DNA of 11,570 nucleotides from Methanosphaera sp. GTDB taxonomy: Archaea > Methanobacteriota > Methanobacteria > Methanobacteriales > Methanobacteriaceae. Shown one piece after another: positions 1 through 7,206 of the stretch. Under the pieces are notes generated by a model. It ran no database searches, was not told the DNA's origin, and saw nothing but the letters and a program-made list of their open reading frames with translations. The stretch lies in assembly GCA_017430835.1 (NCBI GenBank), contig JAFRMD010000094.1, positions 1-11,570 on the forward strand, in the 5' to 3' direction. A program made the position numbers and the translations under genes. Numbering within the stretch: the first letter of the stretch is position 1; each line of letters opens with the position of its first letter.

Positions 1-41
1 CCGCACCTGACAACTACTCAAAGGGGGGTCATGACAAGTAA
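1..41 (+). CDS. 3' end of an unidentified gene (partial)
   Basis: Reading from base 3, the first bases give the tail APDNYSKGGHDK and then a TAA stop at 39-41. These 41 bases are about half G/C, whereas the sequence directly after the stop drops to nearly pure A/T, which is what the end of a coding region looks like in this genome. The other two plus-strand frames are less convincing. Twelve residues are too few to name a family. The gene converges on the minus-strand gene that ends at 213. Confidence 0.5.
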   Translation, partial: APDNYSKGGHDK

Positions 42-147
42 TAATATTCTATTATCCATTGATTAATGATAAACCAATTAAAACATAAATAACATAAAAG
101 TATTACAAAAAATCAAAAAATATAATTTATGCCAACACTCATATATT

Positions 148-166
148 AAAAAAAATAATAAAAAAT
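148..166 (-). terminator. poly-T terminator region after the 213-596 gene
   Basis: On the minus strand, runs of T (eight at 148-155, six more at 160-165) lie about 50 bases beyond the stop of the gene at 213. Stretches of T without a hairpin are the usual archaeal termination signal. The rest of 42-212 is A-rich and shows nothing else. Confidence 0.4.
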
Positions 167-212
167 AGCAGTAATCATTATAAAAAAATTTAGAGGTCAA
201 TTCCAAGAAACA

Positions 213-596
213 TCATAAAATAATTGATTCTTTGAACTCAGGATATTTTTCTATAAAAACATCCACCTCTTCATCTAAAAAATTAAACCATGCTTCATGA
301 GAAATTGATCTTGAAAAATGTTTTATATGCATAATATTCCTTTTTTCATTAATTTCATCAATTTTTGATTGTAAATCATCACTTATTTCAGGCAATTCAA
401 TTTCTTTTATTGGATCGCCATCATATGCTGTTTTAACATCTTCAAATTCCAAAGGTATTAAATCACCGTTTAAATAAGTTTTTATTACCATTTCTTCAAA
501 ATTTTCTGCAATGAAATTAAAATTCAAATTATATCTAGTAAATTCAGAATCCATTTTTGTCATTTTATCCAGTTTTTCTTTATTCCATTTATCCAT
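213..596 (-). CDS. Uncharacterised 127-residue protein
   Basis: I do not recognise this family. It is a soluble, acidic, Lys/Glu-rich protein without a signal peptide, membrane segment or cysteine motif. The middle part, with PLEFEDVKTAYDGD and ELPEISDDLQSKIDEINEKR, suggests a short beta region followed by helices. The frame can be extended three codons to a GTG at 605, but I prefer the ATG at 596. In that reading the GTG becomes part of an AAGTGATT ribosome binding site five bases before the ATG, the same arrangement as GGTGA before the gene at 2944. It begins only 41 bases after the exporter stop at 638, on the same strand, so it may be the last gene of that transcript. Function is unknown. 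Confidence 0.7.
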   Translation of the reverse strand: MDKWNKEKLDKMTKMDSEFTRYNLNFNFIAENFEEMVIKTYLNGDLIPLEFEDVKTAYDGDPIKEIELPEISDDLQSKIDEINEKRNIMHIKHFSRSISHEAWFNFLDEEVDVFIEKYPEFKESIIL

Positions 597-637
597 AATA
601 ATCACTTATCCATCAATGCTTTAATTTTATAATTTTA

Positions 638-2026
638 TTACTCCTTATCTACTGCTGGCTGATAATTTTTTCGTAAATGTTTTAGGTATAAATTTGCCCA
701 TGTGAAACTTATTATTCCACCTATAAATCCACCAGTTACTACTCCATAATATATTCCTTGTTCTCCCATTCCCATTAATACACCAAAAATATATGAAAAA
801 ATAACTTCTAATAGTAATGCTCTTATAAATGTTAACAGTAGTGAGGTAAATCCTTTACCAACTCCTTGAAATAGCATTGCAGATACCATTCCTAGACACA
901 CGGCATAGATAAATATTATCATAATTTGTATTAGTTCTGCTATACGAGGTGCTAAACTTGCACTTGATGAATATGCAAATACCATACTGATTTGAGGTGC
1001 AAAGAAGAAGAATATAATTGCCATTACCGTACTAACTACCAATCCAAGTTGTAGTGTGTAATAAAAAGAATCTTGCAACCTCTTATAATTTTGTGATCCG
1101 TATGATGCTCCTGCAACAGTTAATAGTGCTGTTCCAAAGCCAATAAGAGGTATCATAGATAATTGAATTAACCTCATTCCTGCCGTATATGTTGCTACGG
1201 CTATTGTTCCAGATACTAACACCAACAAATAATTCTCTATTATACCCAGAATACTGAATATTAAATTTTCCGCTGTTGATGGTACTGCTACATTTAAGAT
1301 TCCTGATACTATTGCTGTTTCATAGTGAAAATTGCTTAAACTTAAGTTTAGGAATGTGTCTTTTTTATAGTGCATCCAGTATAACAATACTGAACAACTT
1401 AAAAATCCCGATATAACCGTTGCCCATGCTGCTCCGCCTATTCCAAGATTCAATATATAAATAAATACTGGATCAAGAATTATGTTAAATATTGCCGTAA
1501 TTGCCATTACATACATTGCTCGTTTAACATCACCTTCTGAACGTAATATTGCGGTTCCCACGTTACTGTATATGAATACTATCATGAACGTAAATACTAT
1601 TCCACCATATGAAAGTGCTGCTTGTGTTGATGTTCCAGCCCCCATTAATTCAAGTATTACGGGTAACAAGAAGTATAATGCTATTGAACCAAGAATACTG
1701 ATGATTACTGTTAGAACTAGACTATGTAGTGCTGTGTTGTTTGCTTCATCAAAGTTCTTTGCTCCTATATATCGTGCAATCATTGAATTTGCTCCTGCAC
1801 CAATTCCGTTTCCAAGTCCTATAAGTATCATAAACAATGGTGTGATAAATCCAATTGCTGCTAATGCATCTGCTCCTAATCCCGCTACCCATATACTATC
1901 AGCTAAGTTATAAGCCATGATTAAGAACATGCTTACCATCATTGGCCATGCCAATTTTCTAATTGCAACTTTGTAGTCTCCTAGAATCAATTCTATATTA
2001 CTGTTCTTTCCTTTCGTTTGCGACAT
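638..2026 (-). CDS. MATE family multidrug/toxin efflux transporter
   Basis: This is an inner membrane exporter of the multidrug and toxic compound extrusion (MATE) family, which swaps cytoplasmic drugs or organic cations for Na+ or H+. The 462 residues match the family length and form about twelve hydrophobic helices in two similar halves. Family features visible are YNLADSIWV near residue 39, GNGIGAGANSMIARYIGAKN at 72-91, LRSEGD at 161-166, NIILDPVFIY at 181-190 and, in the second half, AGASYGSQNYKR, the counterpart of the first-half GAKN segment. The ATG at 2026 has a strong GGGGGAT binding site directly before it. That site lies inside the last codons of the broken MarR gene upstream, whose TAA touches this ATG, so the two were one transcript with coupled translation. 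The substrate cannot be told from sequence. Confidence 0.93.
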   Translation of the reverse strand: MSQTKGKNSNIELILGDYKVAIRKLAWPMMVSMFLIMAYNLADSIWVAGLGADALAAIGFITPLFMILIGLGNGIGAGANSMIARYIGAKNFDEANNTALHSLVLTVIISILGSIALYFLLPVILELMGAGTSTQAALSYGGIVFTFMIVFIYSNVGTAILRSEGDVKRAMYVMAITAIFNIILDPVFIYILNLGIGGAAWATVISGFLSCSVLLYWMHYKKDTFLNLSLSNFHYETAIVSGILNVAVPSTAENLIFSILGIIENYLLVLVSGTIAVATYTAGMRLIQLSMIPLIGFGTALLTVAGASYGSQNYKRLQDSFYYTLQLGLVVSTVMAIIFFFFAPQISMVFAYSSSASLAPRIAELIQIMIIFIYAVCLGMVSAMLFQGVGKGFTSLLLTFIRALLLEVIFSYIFGVLMGMGEQGIYYGVVTGGFIGGIISFTWANLYLKHLRKNYQPAVDKE

Positions 2027-2493
2027 TTAATCCCCCATTATTTTTTCGTTATATTCCCTAGAATTTTCAAGTAATTCTAGTAATATATTTATTAGTTCAT
2101 CACGCGATATTGATGTATATTCTATAATTTCTTTATCACGTTGATTGCTTTCATATTTTATTTTTATGCAAGGCTTTTTCCTTTGATGGTTAAACTTATC
2201 TTATTTTATCTTCTGTTATCATTATCTTCTACTCTTAAAATGTATCCCAAATCCTCTAATTTACGTAAATTTCGTGTAAGTAAAGCATTATCAATTTGTA
2301 AATCATGACTTTTTTCTTTCGGATAAACATATTCATGATTTAATAATTTTAATAGGATAGGTATGTGATTAATTGTTATTTCTTCATTTTTTAGGTAATG
2401 ATTGAAGTAATTTTTTTGTGATTTAAGAAACATTAAAAATAATAGTGTTAATGATAAATTTTCTTTATTTATTGGACATTTAATTTTTATCAA
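2027..2493 (-). pseudogene. Broken MarR-family transcriptional regulator
   Basis: A winged-helix MarR-type repressor, presumably of the MATE gene it precedes, is disrupted at two places. The first part (TTG 2493 to 2209) encodes the recognition region, including IDNALLTRNLRKLEDLGYI and EDNDNRR, the start of the wing. A TAA at 2206-2208 interrupts exactly where MarR proteins continue; past it the same frame reads NKISLTIKGKSLA, the second wing strand and linker. A second TAA follows at 2164-2166. The reading then resumes one frame over, near the A-run at 2161-2165, as KIKYESNQRDKEIIEY and on to LLELLENSREYNEKIMGD, stopping at 2027, against the MATE ATG. Joined, the pieces give about 155 residues, the normal MarR length. 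The TTG start has no clear binding site and an in-frame TAG lies two codons upstream, so the true start may also be damaged. The 95-residue front half alone lacks the C-terminal dimerisation helix. Confidence 0.85.
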
Positions 2494-2707
2494 TGCCTAT
2501 AAGAAGTCATATGTATATTCTATTAATCTTTAACTATTAATAATTATTGACTTTATCAAATTTATTTATTAGTTAATTAAAAAGATTATCAAATTAAAAA
2601 ATACTTTAATTTAATGAAAAATTAATAAATTTATAAAAAAGGATAATACTATTTTAAATTCAAAATAAAAAATTTTGAGTATTAAATAGAAAAATGATTT
2701 CAAGAAA

Positions 2708-2722
2708 TTTAGGTTAACTAAA
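2708..2722. promoter_or_regulatory. Candidate operator, TTTAG-GTTAA-CTAAA
   Basis: This is an inverted repeat with five-base arms and a GTTAAC palindrome at its centre, about 115 bases before the TATA box of the metal ATPase operon. Its left part, TTAGGTTA, resembles half of the known DtxR/IdeR binding site. Archaea use DtxR-family repressors (MntR/SirR/MDR1 types) for metal genes, so this is a reasonable but unproven operator. In such A/T-rich DNA short repeats also arise by chance. Confidence 0.3.
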
Positions 2723-2783
2723 AAGGTTAAAATCAATTAAAATTTAAAAAATCCTTCTAAAGAATGCAATTTTTTATATAAAC

Positions 2784-2798
2784 CTAAATATTATTTAG
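2784..2798. promoter_or_regulatory. Candidate operator, CTAAATA-T-TATTTAG
   Basis: This is a perfect seven-base inverted repeat around one central base, ending about 40 bases before the TATA box at 2837. It uses the same CTAAA/TTTAG ends as the repeat at 2708-2722, and a further AAATAAGCCTAAA lies at 2818-2830. Repeated half-sites of one type upstream of a metal transport operon suggest a metal-responsive repressor, as an inference only. Confidence 0.35.
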
Positions 2799-2827
2799 TC
2801 AAACTTAAAAAAAAGTTAAATAAGCCT

Positions 2828-2850
2828 AAAAAAAAGTATATTTAAATATA
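2828..2850 (+). promoter_or_regulatory. BRE/TATA promoter of the metal ATPase operon
   Basis: An A8GT block (BRE-like) runs straight into TATATTTAAATATA at 2837-2850, a good archaeal TATA box. Transcription would start near 2866-2872, leaving a leader of about 75 bases before the ATG at 2944. The ribosome binding site GGTGA at 2933-2937 is six bases from the start. Confidence 0.55.
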
Positions 2851-2943
2851 ATAATAATTATATGAAATATTAGAGAATTAAAAATAATTCTTTAAAATTT
2901 AATTAAATAAAATTTATAATAAAAATAATAAAGGTGAGATATT

Positions 2944-3279
2944 ATGGTATTTAACAGAAATCAAGATGGAAACGGATATATGAACAGAACAAGAAGCTTT
3001 TTAGGAAGAACAGAAGTAAAATATTTTGTAGCAGGTTTAGTAGCAGCATATGCAATCAAAAAAATCTCAGAAACAGAAATGGCACATGATATAGCAGTAA
3101 ACCTAACTGCAGGCGCATTAGAACTTAAAGATTCTATTGAAGAAGGAATCGAAAACATTAAAGAAGATGCAGAAGATATTCATGCTGAAGCTCAAGAAAG
3201 AAATCAAATAGAAGTATTCGGTCCTGAAGACTTAGAAGATATAGAAGATATAGAAGATATAGCAGAAGAAGATGAATAA
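2944..3279 (+). CDS. Small membrane protein partner of the metal ATPase (DUF6110/PacL-like)
   Basis: A 111-residue protein with a polar N-terminus, one membrane helix (about 25-41, VKYFVAGLVAAYAIKKI), an amphipathic helix (about 43-85) and an acidic tail in which ED-I repeats (LEDIEDIEDIAEEDE) are encoded by tandem copies of ATAGAAGAT at 3239-3262. It resembles from memory the short DUF6110-type proteins encoded just before P-type metal ATPases in gut Firmicutes, which share the layout of helix, VTA...LKD...EDI and E-rich end. By layout it also recalls mycobacterial PacL proteins (DUF1490), which are membrane chaperones of the ATPases CtpC, CtpG and CtpV and bind metal with a C-terminal acidic/His motif. 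Here the tail has no His, so any metal binding would be through carboxylates. The ATPase gene follows after 44 bases with no promoter seen, so they form one operon. The family assignment needs a profile search; the partnership is inferred. Confidence 0.72.
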   Translation: MVFNRNQDGNGYMNRTRSFLGRTEVKYFVAGLVAAYAIKKISETEMAHDIAVNLTAGALELKDSIEEGIENIKEDAEDIHAEAQERNQIEVFGPEDLEDIEDIEDIAEEDE

Positions 3280-3323
3280 ATAACCCAACTTATATTTTTT
3301 ATTAAATATAAAGGAAAAAGAAC

Positions 3324-5444
3324 ATGAAATTTAAAATAGTTTATGATAGAAAAAATATTCTTCGTGTTCGTGTAGGAAGAAATGTTTTTACACAAGAAGA
3401 AGGATATGGAATTGCCAGATTACTAACTGGCAAAAAAGGTATCAACTCTGTTAAAGTTTCATCAGCAAATGGTAGTATCTATCTAGAATACACTTGTAAA
3501 AAAGCCCAAGTAATAAAATATCTTTCAGACATCAAAAAATCAGATGTAGTCGAAGCAGAACCAACCACCGACGAAATTTCTAGAGAAACAAACAATAGAT
3601 ACATAAACAAAATCTTAAGAAAAGTGGCTGTAAGATTCTTCTGCAAAGCATTTTTACCACTACCATTACACGTTTTAAAAATAACATACGAATCATTACC
3701 TTACCTAGCTAAAGGATTTGATAGTCTCATACATCTAAGAATGGATGTTGACCTACTTGATGCAACAAGCATATTTGTAACTATGACTCAAGGAATGTTT
3801 GGACCAGCCGGATCAATTGTATTCCTCCTCGGACTATCCGAAATTCTAGAAGAATACACAATAGAAAAAACCAAACACTCATTAGAAAATAGTTTAATGT
3901 TAAACATCAATAAAGTATGGATTAAAACAGAAACTGGTGAAGAAATACAAATACCATATAGTGAATTAAGAGAAGGAAACCAAGTTGTTGTAAGAACAGG
4001 TACAATAATCCCAACAGACGGTATTATAGTATCAGGAGATGCCGAAATCAATGAAGCAACAATGACGGGAGAATCTCTTGCAGTACATAAAAAAGATGGA
4101 AACGCAGTATACGCTGGTACCATAGTGGAAAACGGAAATATTACTATTGAAGTTACTGCAATGAACGAATCAACAAGAATTAATCAAATCATTGAATTAA
4201 TTGAAAGTTCAGACAAAGTAAAAGCTGGAATTCAAAGTAAAGCAGAAAACTTAGCAGATTCTATTGTACCCTGGAACTTTGCAGTTACAGGATTAACATA
4301 CCTAATAACAGGAAGTACAATTAAAGCAATAGCTGCACTAACAGTTGACTACTCATGTGCAATAAAACTTGCAACACCAATATCAGTTATTTCAGCAATG
4401 CGTGAAGCATCAGAAAGAGAAATAGTAGTAAAAGGTGGAAGATACCTTGAAGCATTTGCAACTGCCGATACAATAATCTTTGATAAAACTGGAACGCTAA
4501 CCAAATCAACCCCACATGTAGCAAAATACGTATCATTAGGAAAACTATCCGATGATGAACTATTAAGACAAGCAGCATGTCTAGAAGAACACTTCCCACA
4601 CAGCGTAGCAACAGCTATTGTAAACAAAGCTGCTGAACTAGGACTTAGACACGGCGAGGAAATGCACTCTGAAGTTGAATACGTTGTAGCTCATGGAATC
4701 GTAACAACATTATTTGGAAAACGTACAGTTCTCGGAAGTAAACACTTTGTACTAGAAGATGAAGGAGTTCAAATAACAAAAGAACACGAACAACTAGTTA
4801 ATGAACATGCAGACAAGTATTCAATAATATACTTTGCAATTGATGGAAATCTTGAAGGAATAATCTGTATTGATGACCCTCCAAGAGACGAAGCAAAAGA
4901 AGTTCTTGAACAACTAAAAGATTTAGGAATAAAAGACATTATAATGTTAACTGGAGATTCTGAAAATGCTGCAAAAACTACTGCAGAAGTTTTAGGAATT
5001 ACCAACTACAGATCACAGGTACTTCCTGAAGACAAATCATCAATTGTCGAGGAAATTAAACAATCAGGTAAGAAAGTAATCATGGTTGGAGATGGAATCA
5101 ACGATTCACCAGCATTATCTGCAGCTGATGTATCAGTAGCAATGAAAGATTCATCAGATCTTGCAAGAGAAGTAGCAGATATTACCTTACTTAGACCAAC
5201 ACTGGAAGACCTTGTAACTCTTAGAGTATTAAGTCAACAAATGCTTGATTTAATTAATAGAAACTACAGATACATTCTTGTACTGAACACTCTCTTCATG
5301 GGATTAGGTTTAACTGGAGTGATAACACCATCGTTAACTTCAATATTACATAATGGAAGTACAATGTTACTTGGTTTAGACAGTATGACATCAAAAAATT
5401 TCATAGCAATAGATAAAGCTAAAATTAATGATGTTGAAGCCTAA
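3324..5444 (+). CDS. P1B-type heavy-metal transporting ATPase
   Basis: An ATP-driven metal transporter of the cytoplasmic membrane, 706 residues. Residues 1-75 look like a ferredoxin-fold metal-associated domain that lacks the CxxC metal site. Helices follow around 95-180, then the actuator domain with TGES at 248-251, the phosphorylated Asp387 in DKTGTLT, an HFPHS segment at 423-427 where most P1B pumps have an SEHP histidine, MLTGD at 541-545 and GDGIND at 589-594, and two helices near the C-terminus. The ion-binding CPx motif of M6 is replaced by DYSCAIKLATP (342-352): Cys345 is kept, but the proline and first cysteine are gone. Together with the small upstream protein this fits the group including mycobacterial CtpC, for which Mn or Zn has been proposed; the metal and direction here cannot be read from sequence. 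The start has AAGGA eight bases upstream. Codon use is more regular than in neighbouring hypothetical genes, as expected for a well-expressed gene. Confidence 0.92.
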   Translation: MKFKIVYDRKNILRVRVGRNVFTQEEGYGIARLLTGKKGINSVKVSSANGSIYLEYTCKKAQVIKYLSDIKKSDVVEAEPTTDEISRETNNRYINKILRKVAVRFFCKAFLPLPLHVLKITYESLPYLAKGFDSLIHLRMDVDLLDATSIFVTMTQGMFGPAGSIVFLLGLSEILEEYTIEKTKHSLENSLMLNINKVWIKTETGEEIQIPYSELREGNQVVVRTGTIIPTDGIIVSGDAEINEATMTGESLAVHKKDGNAVYAGTIVENGNITIEVTAMNESTRINQIIELIESSDKVKAGIQSKAENLADSIVPWNFAVTGLTYLITGSTIKAIAALTVDYSCAIKLATPISVISAMREASEREIVVKGGRYLEAFATADTIIFDKTGTLTKSTPHVAKYVSLGKLSDDELLRQAACLEEHFPHSVATAIVNKAAELGLRHGEEMHSEVEYVVAHGIVTTLFGKRTVLGSKHFVLEDEGVQITKEHEQLVNEHADKYSIIYFAIDGNLEGIICIDDPPRDEAKEVLEQLKDLGIKDIIMLTGDSENAAKTTAEVLGITNYRSQVLPEDKSSIVEEIKQSGKKVIMVGDGINDSPALSAADVSVAMKDSSDLAREVADITLLRPTLEDLVTLRVLSQQMLDLINRNYRYILVLNTLFMGLGLTGVITPSLTSILHNGSTMLLGLDSMTSKNFIAIDKAKINDVEA

Positions 5445-5470
5445 TTTAATTCCTATAAATAAACTCCCCT

Positions 5471-5490
5471 CTATTTTTTTGTTTTTATTT
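5471..5490 (+). terminator. Poly-T terminator of the metal ATPase operon
   Basis: Seven Ts, a G and five Ts lie about 30 bases after the ATPase stop codon. There is no strong hairpin, as usual for archaeal termination. Confidence 0.55.
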
Positions 5491-5537
5491 GAAAACTACT
5501 TGTTTTAATTAAATATGTAAAAACATGCAAAAACCTT

Positions 5538-5593
5538 AAAAAAAAGTGTTAATTGATTATATAAAATAATAATGAAATTTAATTCAAAAAAAA
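5538..5593 (-). terminator. Two T8 terminator tracts after the TrkH gene
   Basis: On the minus strand, AC-TTTTTTTT occurs twice (5586-5595 and 5538-5547), 20 and 68 bases beyond the trkH stop. On the plus strand the same blocks read A8GT, like the promoter block at 2828, but there is no plus-strand gene after them, so termination is the better reading. Confidence 0.45.
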
Positions 5594-5613
5594 GTATGTT
5601 ATAAGATTTATAA

Positions 5614-7113
5614 TTATTTTAAACTACTTATTTGATTTTCTACTTTGTTAAGTAAATATAATACGCCCAAGAACAATGGCCATACACTAATTCTACCTAC
5701 CCAGAAGTCTATGATAAGTACAATTTTAACTAACAACGGCATGTTTACAGATATATATCCTACACTTATTCCAGTGTTTCCAATTGATAATGCTGCCAGA
5801 GTACTTGCCAGGGCTATGTCATTACAGTAGTATAAGATTACAAACATGCTCATTATATATAGCAAAATATATGATATTACAAATATAAGTACCGTTTTAA
5901 TGGTTTTTTGAGAGATGTCCCTAACTTTTTTGTCATGATTTATCCTTTTTGGTTTTACTGCATTTCTTGGAAGCATCATTTCTTCCACTTCCCACCATAT
6001 TGATTTAAATAATATGACAATGTTGTAAAGTTTTATTCCCCCACTGGTTGAACAAATTGAACCACCAACAAATGTCAATAATATTAGTAAATGGTAACTG
6101 AATGCAGGCCAGTTAGAAATGTCCGTTGCTACAAAACCTGTTGATGACATGACCGATATTACATGGAAGAGGGAGTGTCTGAAGATTGTTACTATATTAC
6201 CACCATAGCAACCATTATTGTATAATGATATCACCAATAAAGACGTGACAATCGTTACAATGATTAACATAGCTCTTAGTTCTACATCCTTAAATAAATT
6301 TTTTACGTTTCCTTTCACTATCCTGTAGAGTATAACAAAGTTTGTACTTCCAAGTATCATTAAAAACATTGTAACTAATTGTATTGGCACTGAACTAAAT
6401 ATTTGTACACTATCAGAATATATTGAGTATCCTCCAGTTGCTATTGAAGTAAATGTAAAACATATGGCTTCAAATAAATTAAGTCCCATAAGTAAGTATA
6501 ATCCTACACCAAAACTTGTTAATAATAAATATAGTTTTATGAATATCATGGTAGTATGTCGAACATTAGGGGTCATCTGTTCTGTTCTTCCTTCAGCAAA
6601 AAAGAGTCTTTTTAGACTTACTGATGAAGGTACAATAACCAATAACAACACAATAATTCCCAATCCACCAAACCATTGTGTTAATGCTTTCCACATTGCA
6701 ATAGAGTATGGATGTGTTTGTTCTGGTATTAACGAAAACCCTGTCGTAGTTATTCCAGACATTGCTTCAAAGAATGAGTCGAAAAATCCTAATTGTCCTG
6801 ACACAAAATATGGAAGTCCTGAGAATATTGATATTATTGCCCATATACTCAGTACAAATATCAATGAACCTTTAAGGGACAAGTTTGTAATATCTTTTCT
6901 TTTAAAAAACAGAATTAATATGATTCCTACGATTAATGTTATTATTGAAGATATTATAAATGAGTTCGTTATTTTTTGTGGATCATGATATATTGTTCCG
7001 CATATAATTGGAAAAATCATTAGTATTGACACTATTATACATACATATCCTGTATAATGTCCAATTGTTTTTAATTCACCACGTTTTAATTTACTTATCT
7101 TATAAGTATTCAT
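5614..7113 (-). CDS. trkH: TrkH/KtrB family potassium uptake protein
   Basis: The membrane subunit of a Trk/Ktr potassium uptake system, which lets K+ in through a pore made of four helix-loop-helix repeats. All four selectivity-filter loops are visible in order: SGITTTGFS (119-127), TSIATGGYS (222-230), MSSTGFVAT (322-330) and SIGNTGISVG (443-452), each with the glycine that lines the pore. The 499 residues agree with the family, and the segment DFWVGRIS (469-476) matches the conserved GRLE-like stretch of the last repeat. The first hydrophobic segment starts at about residue 20. The ATG at 7113 has AGGGATT shortly before it and a clear TATA box further up. TrkH works with a cytoplasmic NAD/ATP-binding TrkA ring; no trkA lies in this window, so the partner must be encoded elsewhere. 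Confidence 0.95.
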   Translation of the reverse strand: MNTYKISKLKRGELKTIGHYTGYVCIIVSILMIFPIICGTIYHDPQKITNSFIISSIITLIVGIILILFFKRKDITNLSLKGSLIFVLSIWAIISIFSGLPYFVSGQLGFFDSFFEAMSGITTTGFSLIPEQTHPYSIAMWKALTQWFGGLGIIVLLLVIVPSSVSLKRLFFAEGRTEQMTPNVRHTTMIFIKLYLLLTSFGVGLYLLMGLNLFEAICFTFTSIATGGYSIYSDSVQIFSSVPIQLVTMFLMILGSTNFVILYRIVKGNVKNLFKDVELRAMLIIVTIVTSLLVISLYNNGCYGGNIVTIFRHSLFHVISVMSSTGFVATDISNWPAFSYHLLILLTFVGGSICSTSGGIKLYNIVILFKSIWWEVEEMMLPRNAVKPKRINHDKKVRDISQKTIKTVLIFVISYILLYIMSMFVILYYCNDIALASTLAALSIGNTGISVGYISVNMPLLVKIVLIIDFWVGRISVWPLFLGVLYLLNKVENQISSLK

Positions 7114-7160
7114 TTATAATCCCTAAAATAATAATTTACATTAATAATTTGTATAAAAGA

Positions 7161-7175
7161 GTATATAAATATATC
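7161..7175 (-). promoter_or_regulatory. TATA box of the trkH gene
   Basis: Read on the minus strand, GATATATTTATATAC is a near-ideal archaeal TATA box about 50 bases before the trkH ATG. Transcription would start at about 7135-7140 and give a leader of roughly 25 bases. Confidence 0.5.
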
Positions 7176-7199
7176 AAAAAAAAGTTTAAAAAAGAAAAA
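7176..7199 (-). terminator. Poly-T terminator of the 7207-7629 gene
   Basis: On the minus strand, three T runs follow the stop at 7207, the longest being T8 at 7176-7183. This tract lies directly before the trkH TATA box, so the two genes are probably separate transcripts. Confidence 0.45.
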
Positions 7200-7206
7200 T
7201 TGAAGT

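Larger units (their letters stand above)
2494..2943. other. 450-base divergent intergenic region
   Basis: This gap lies between the leftward MarR/MATE unit and the rightward metal ATPase operon. It is nearly pure A/T and contains no convincing reading frame. It holds the ATPase operon promoter, several inverted repeats built on TTTAG/CTAAA, two exact A8GT blocks 21 bases apart (2807-2816, 2828-2837) and a small TTCT-AA-AGAA repeat at 2755-2764. I see no clear TATA box for the leftward unit beyond generic A/T sequence. Confidence 0.7.

Noticed and set aside
1482..1913. Open plus-strand frame of 143 codons
   Set aside because: It is antisense to the MATE gene, has no ribosome binding site, and its composition is a mirror of the hydrophobic helices on the other strand.
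2206..2208. Stop-codon readthrough or recoding in the MarR gene (selenocysteine or pyrrolysine)
   Set aside because: The codon is TAA, not TGA or TAG, and a second stop and a frame change follow within 50 bases.
4349..4627. Minus-strand open frames within the ATPase gene
   Set aside because: They overlap the DKTGTLT region of a clearly coding gene on the other strand and have no start signals.
5538..5613. Plus-strand promoter for a small RNA between the ATPase and trkH genes
   Set aside because: The A8GT and TATA-like elements are better explained as T8 terminators of the minus-strand trkH gene, and no conserved RNA structure is evident.
6464..6988. Open plus-strand frame of 174 codons
   Set aside because: It lies entirely antisense to the well-supported trkH gene and has no family features.
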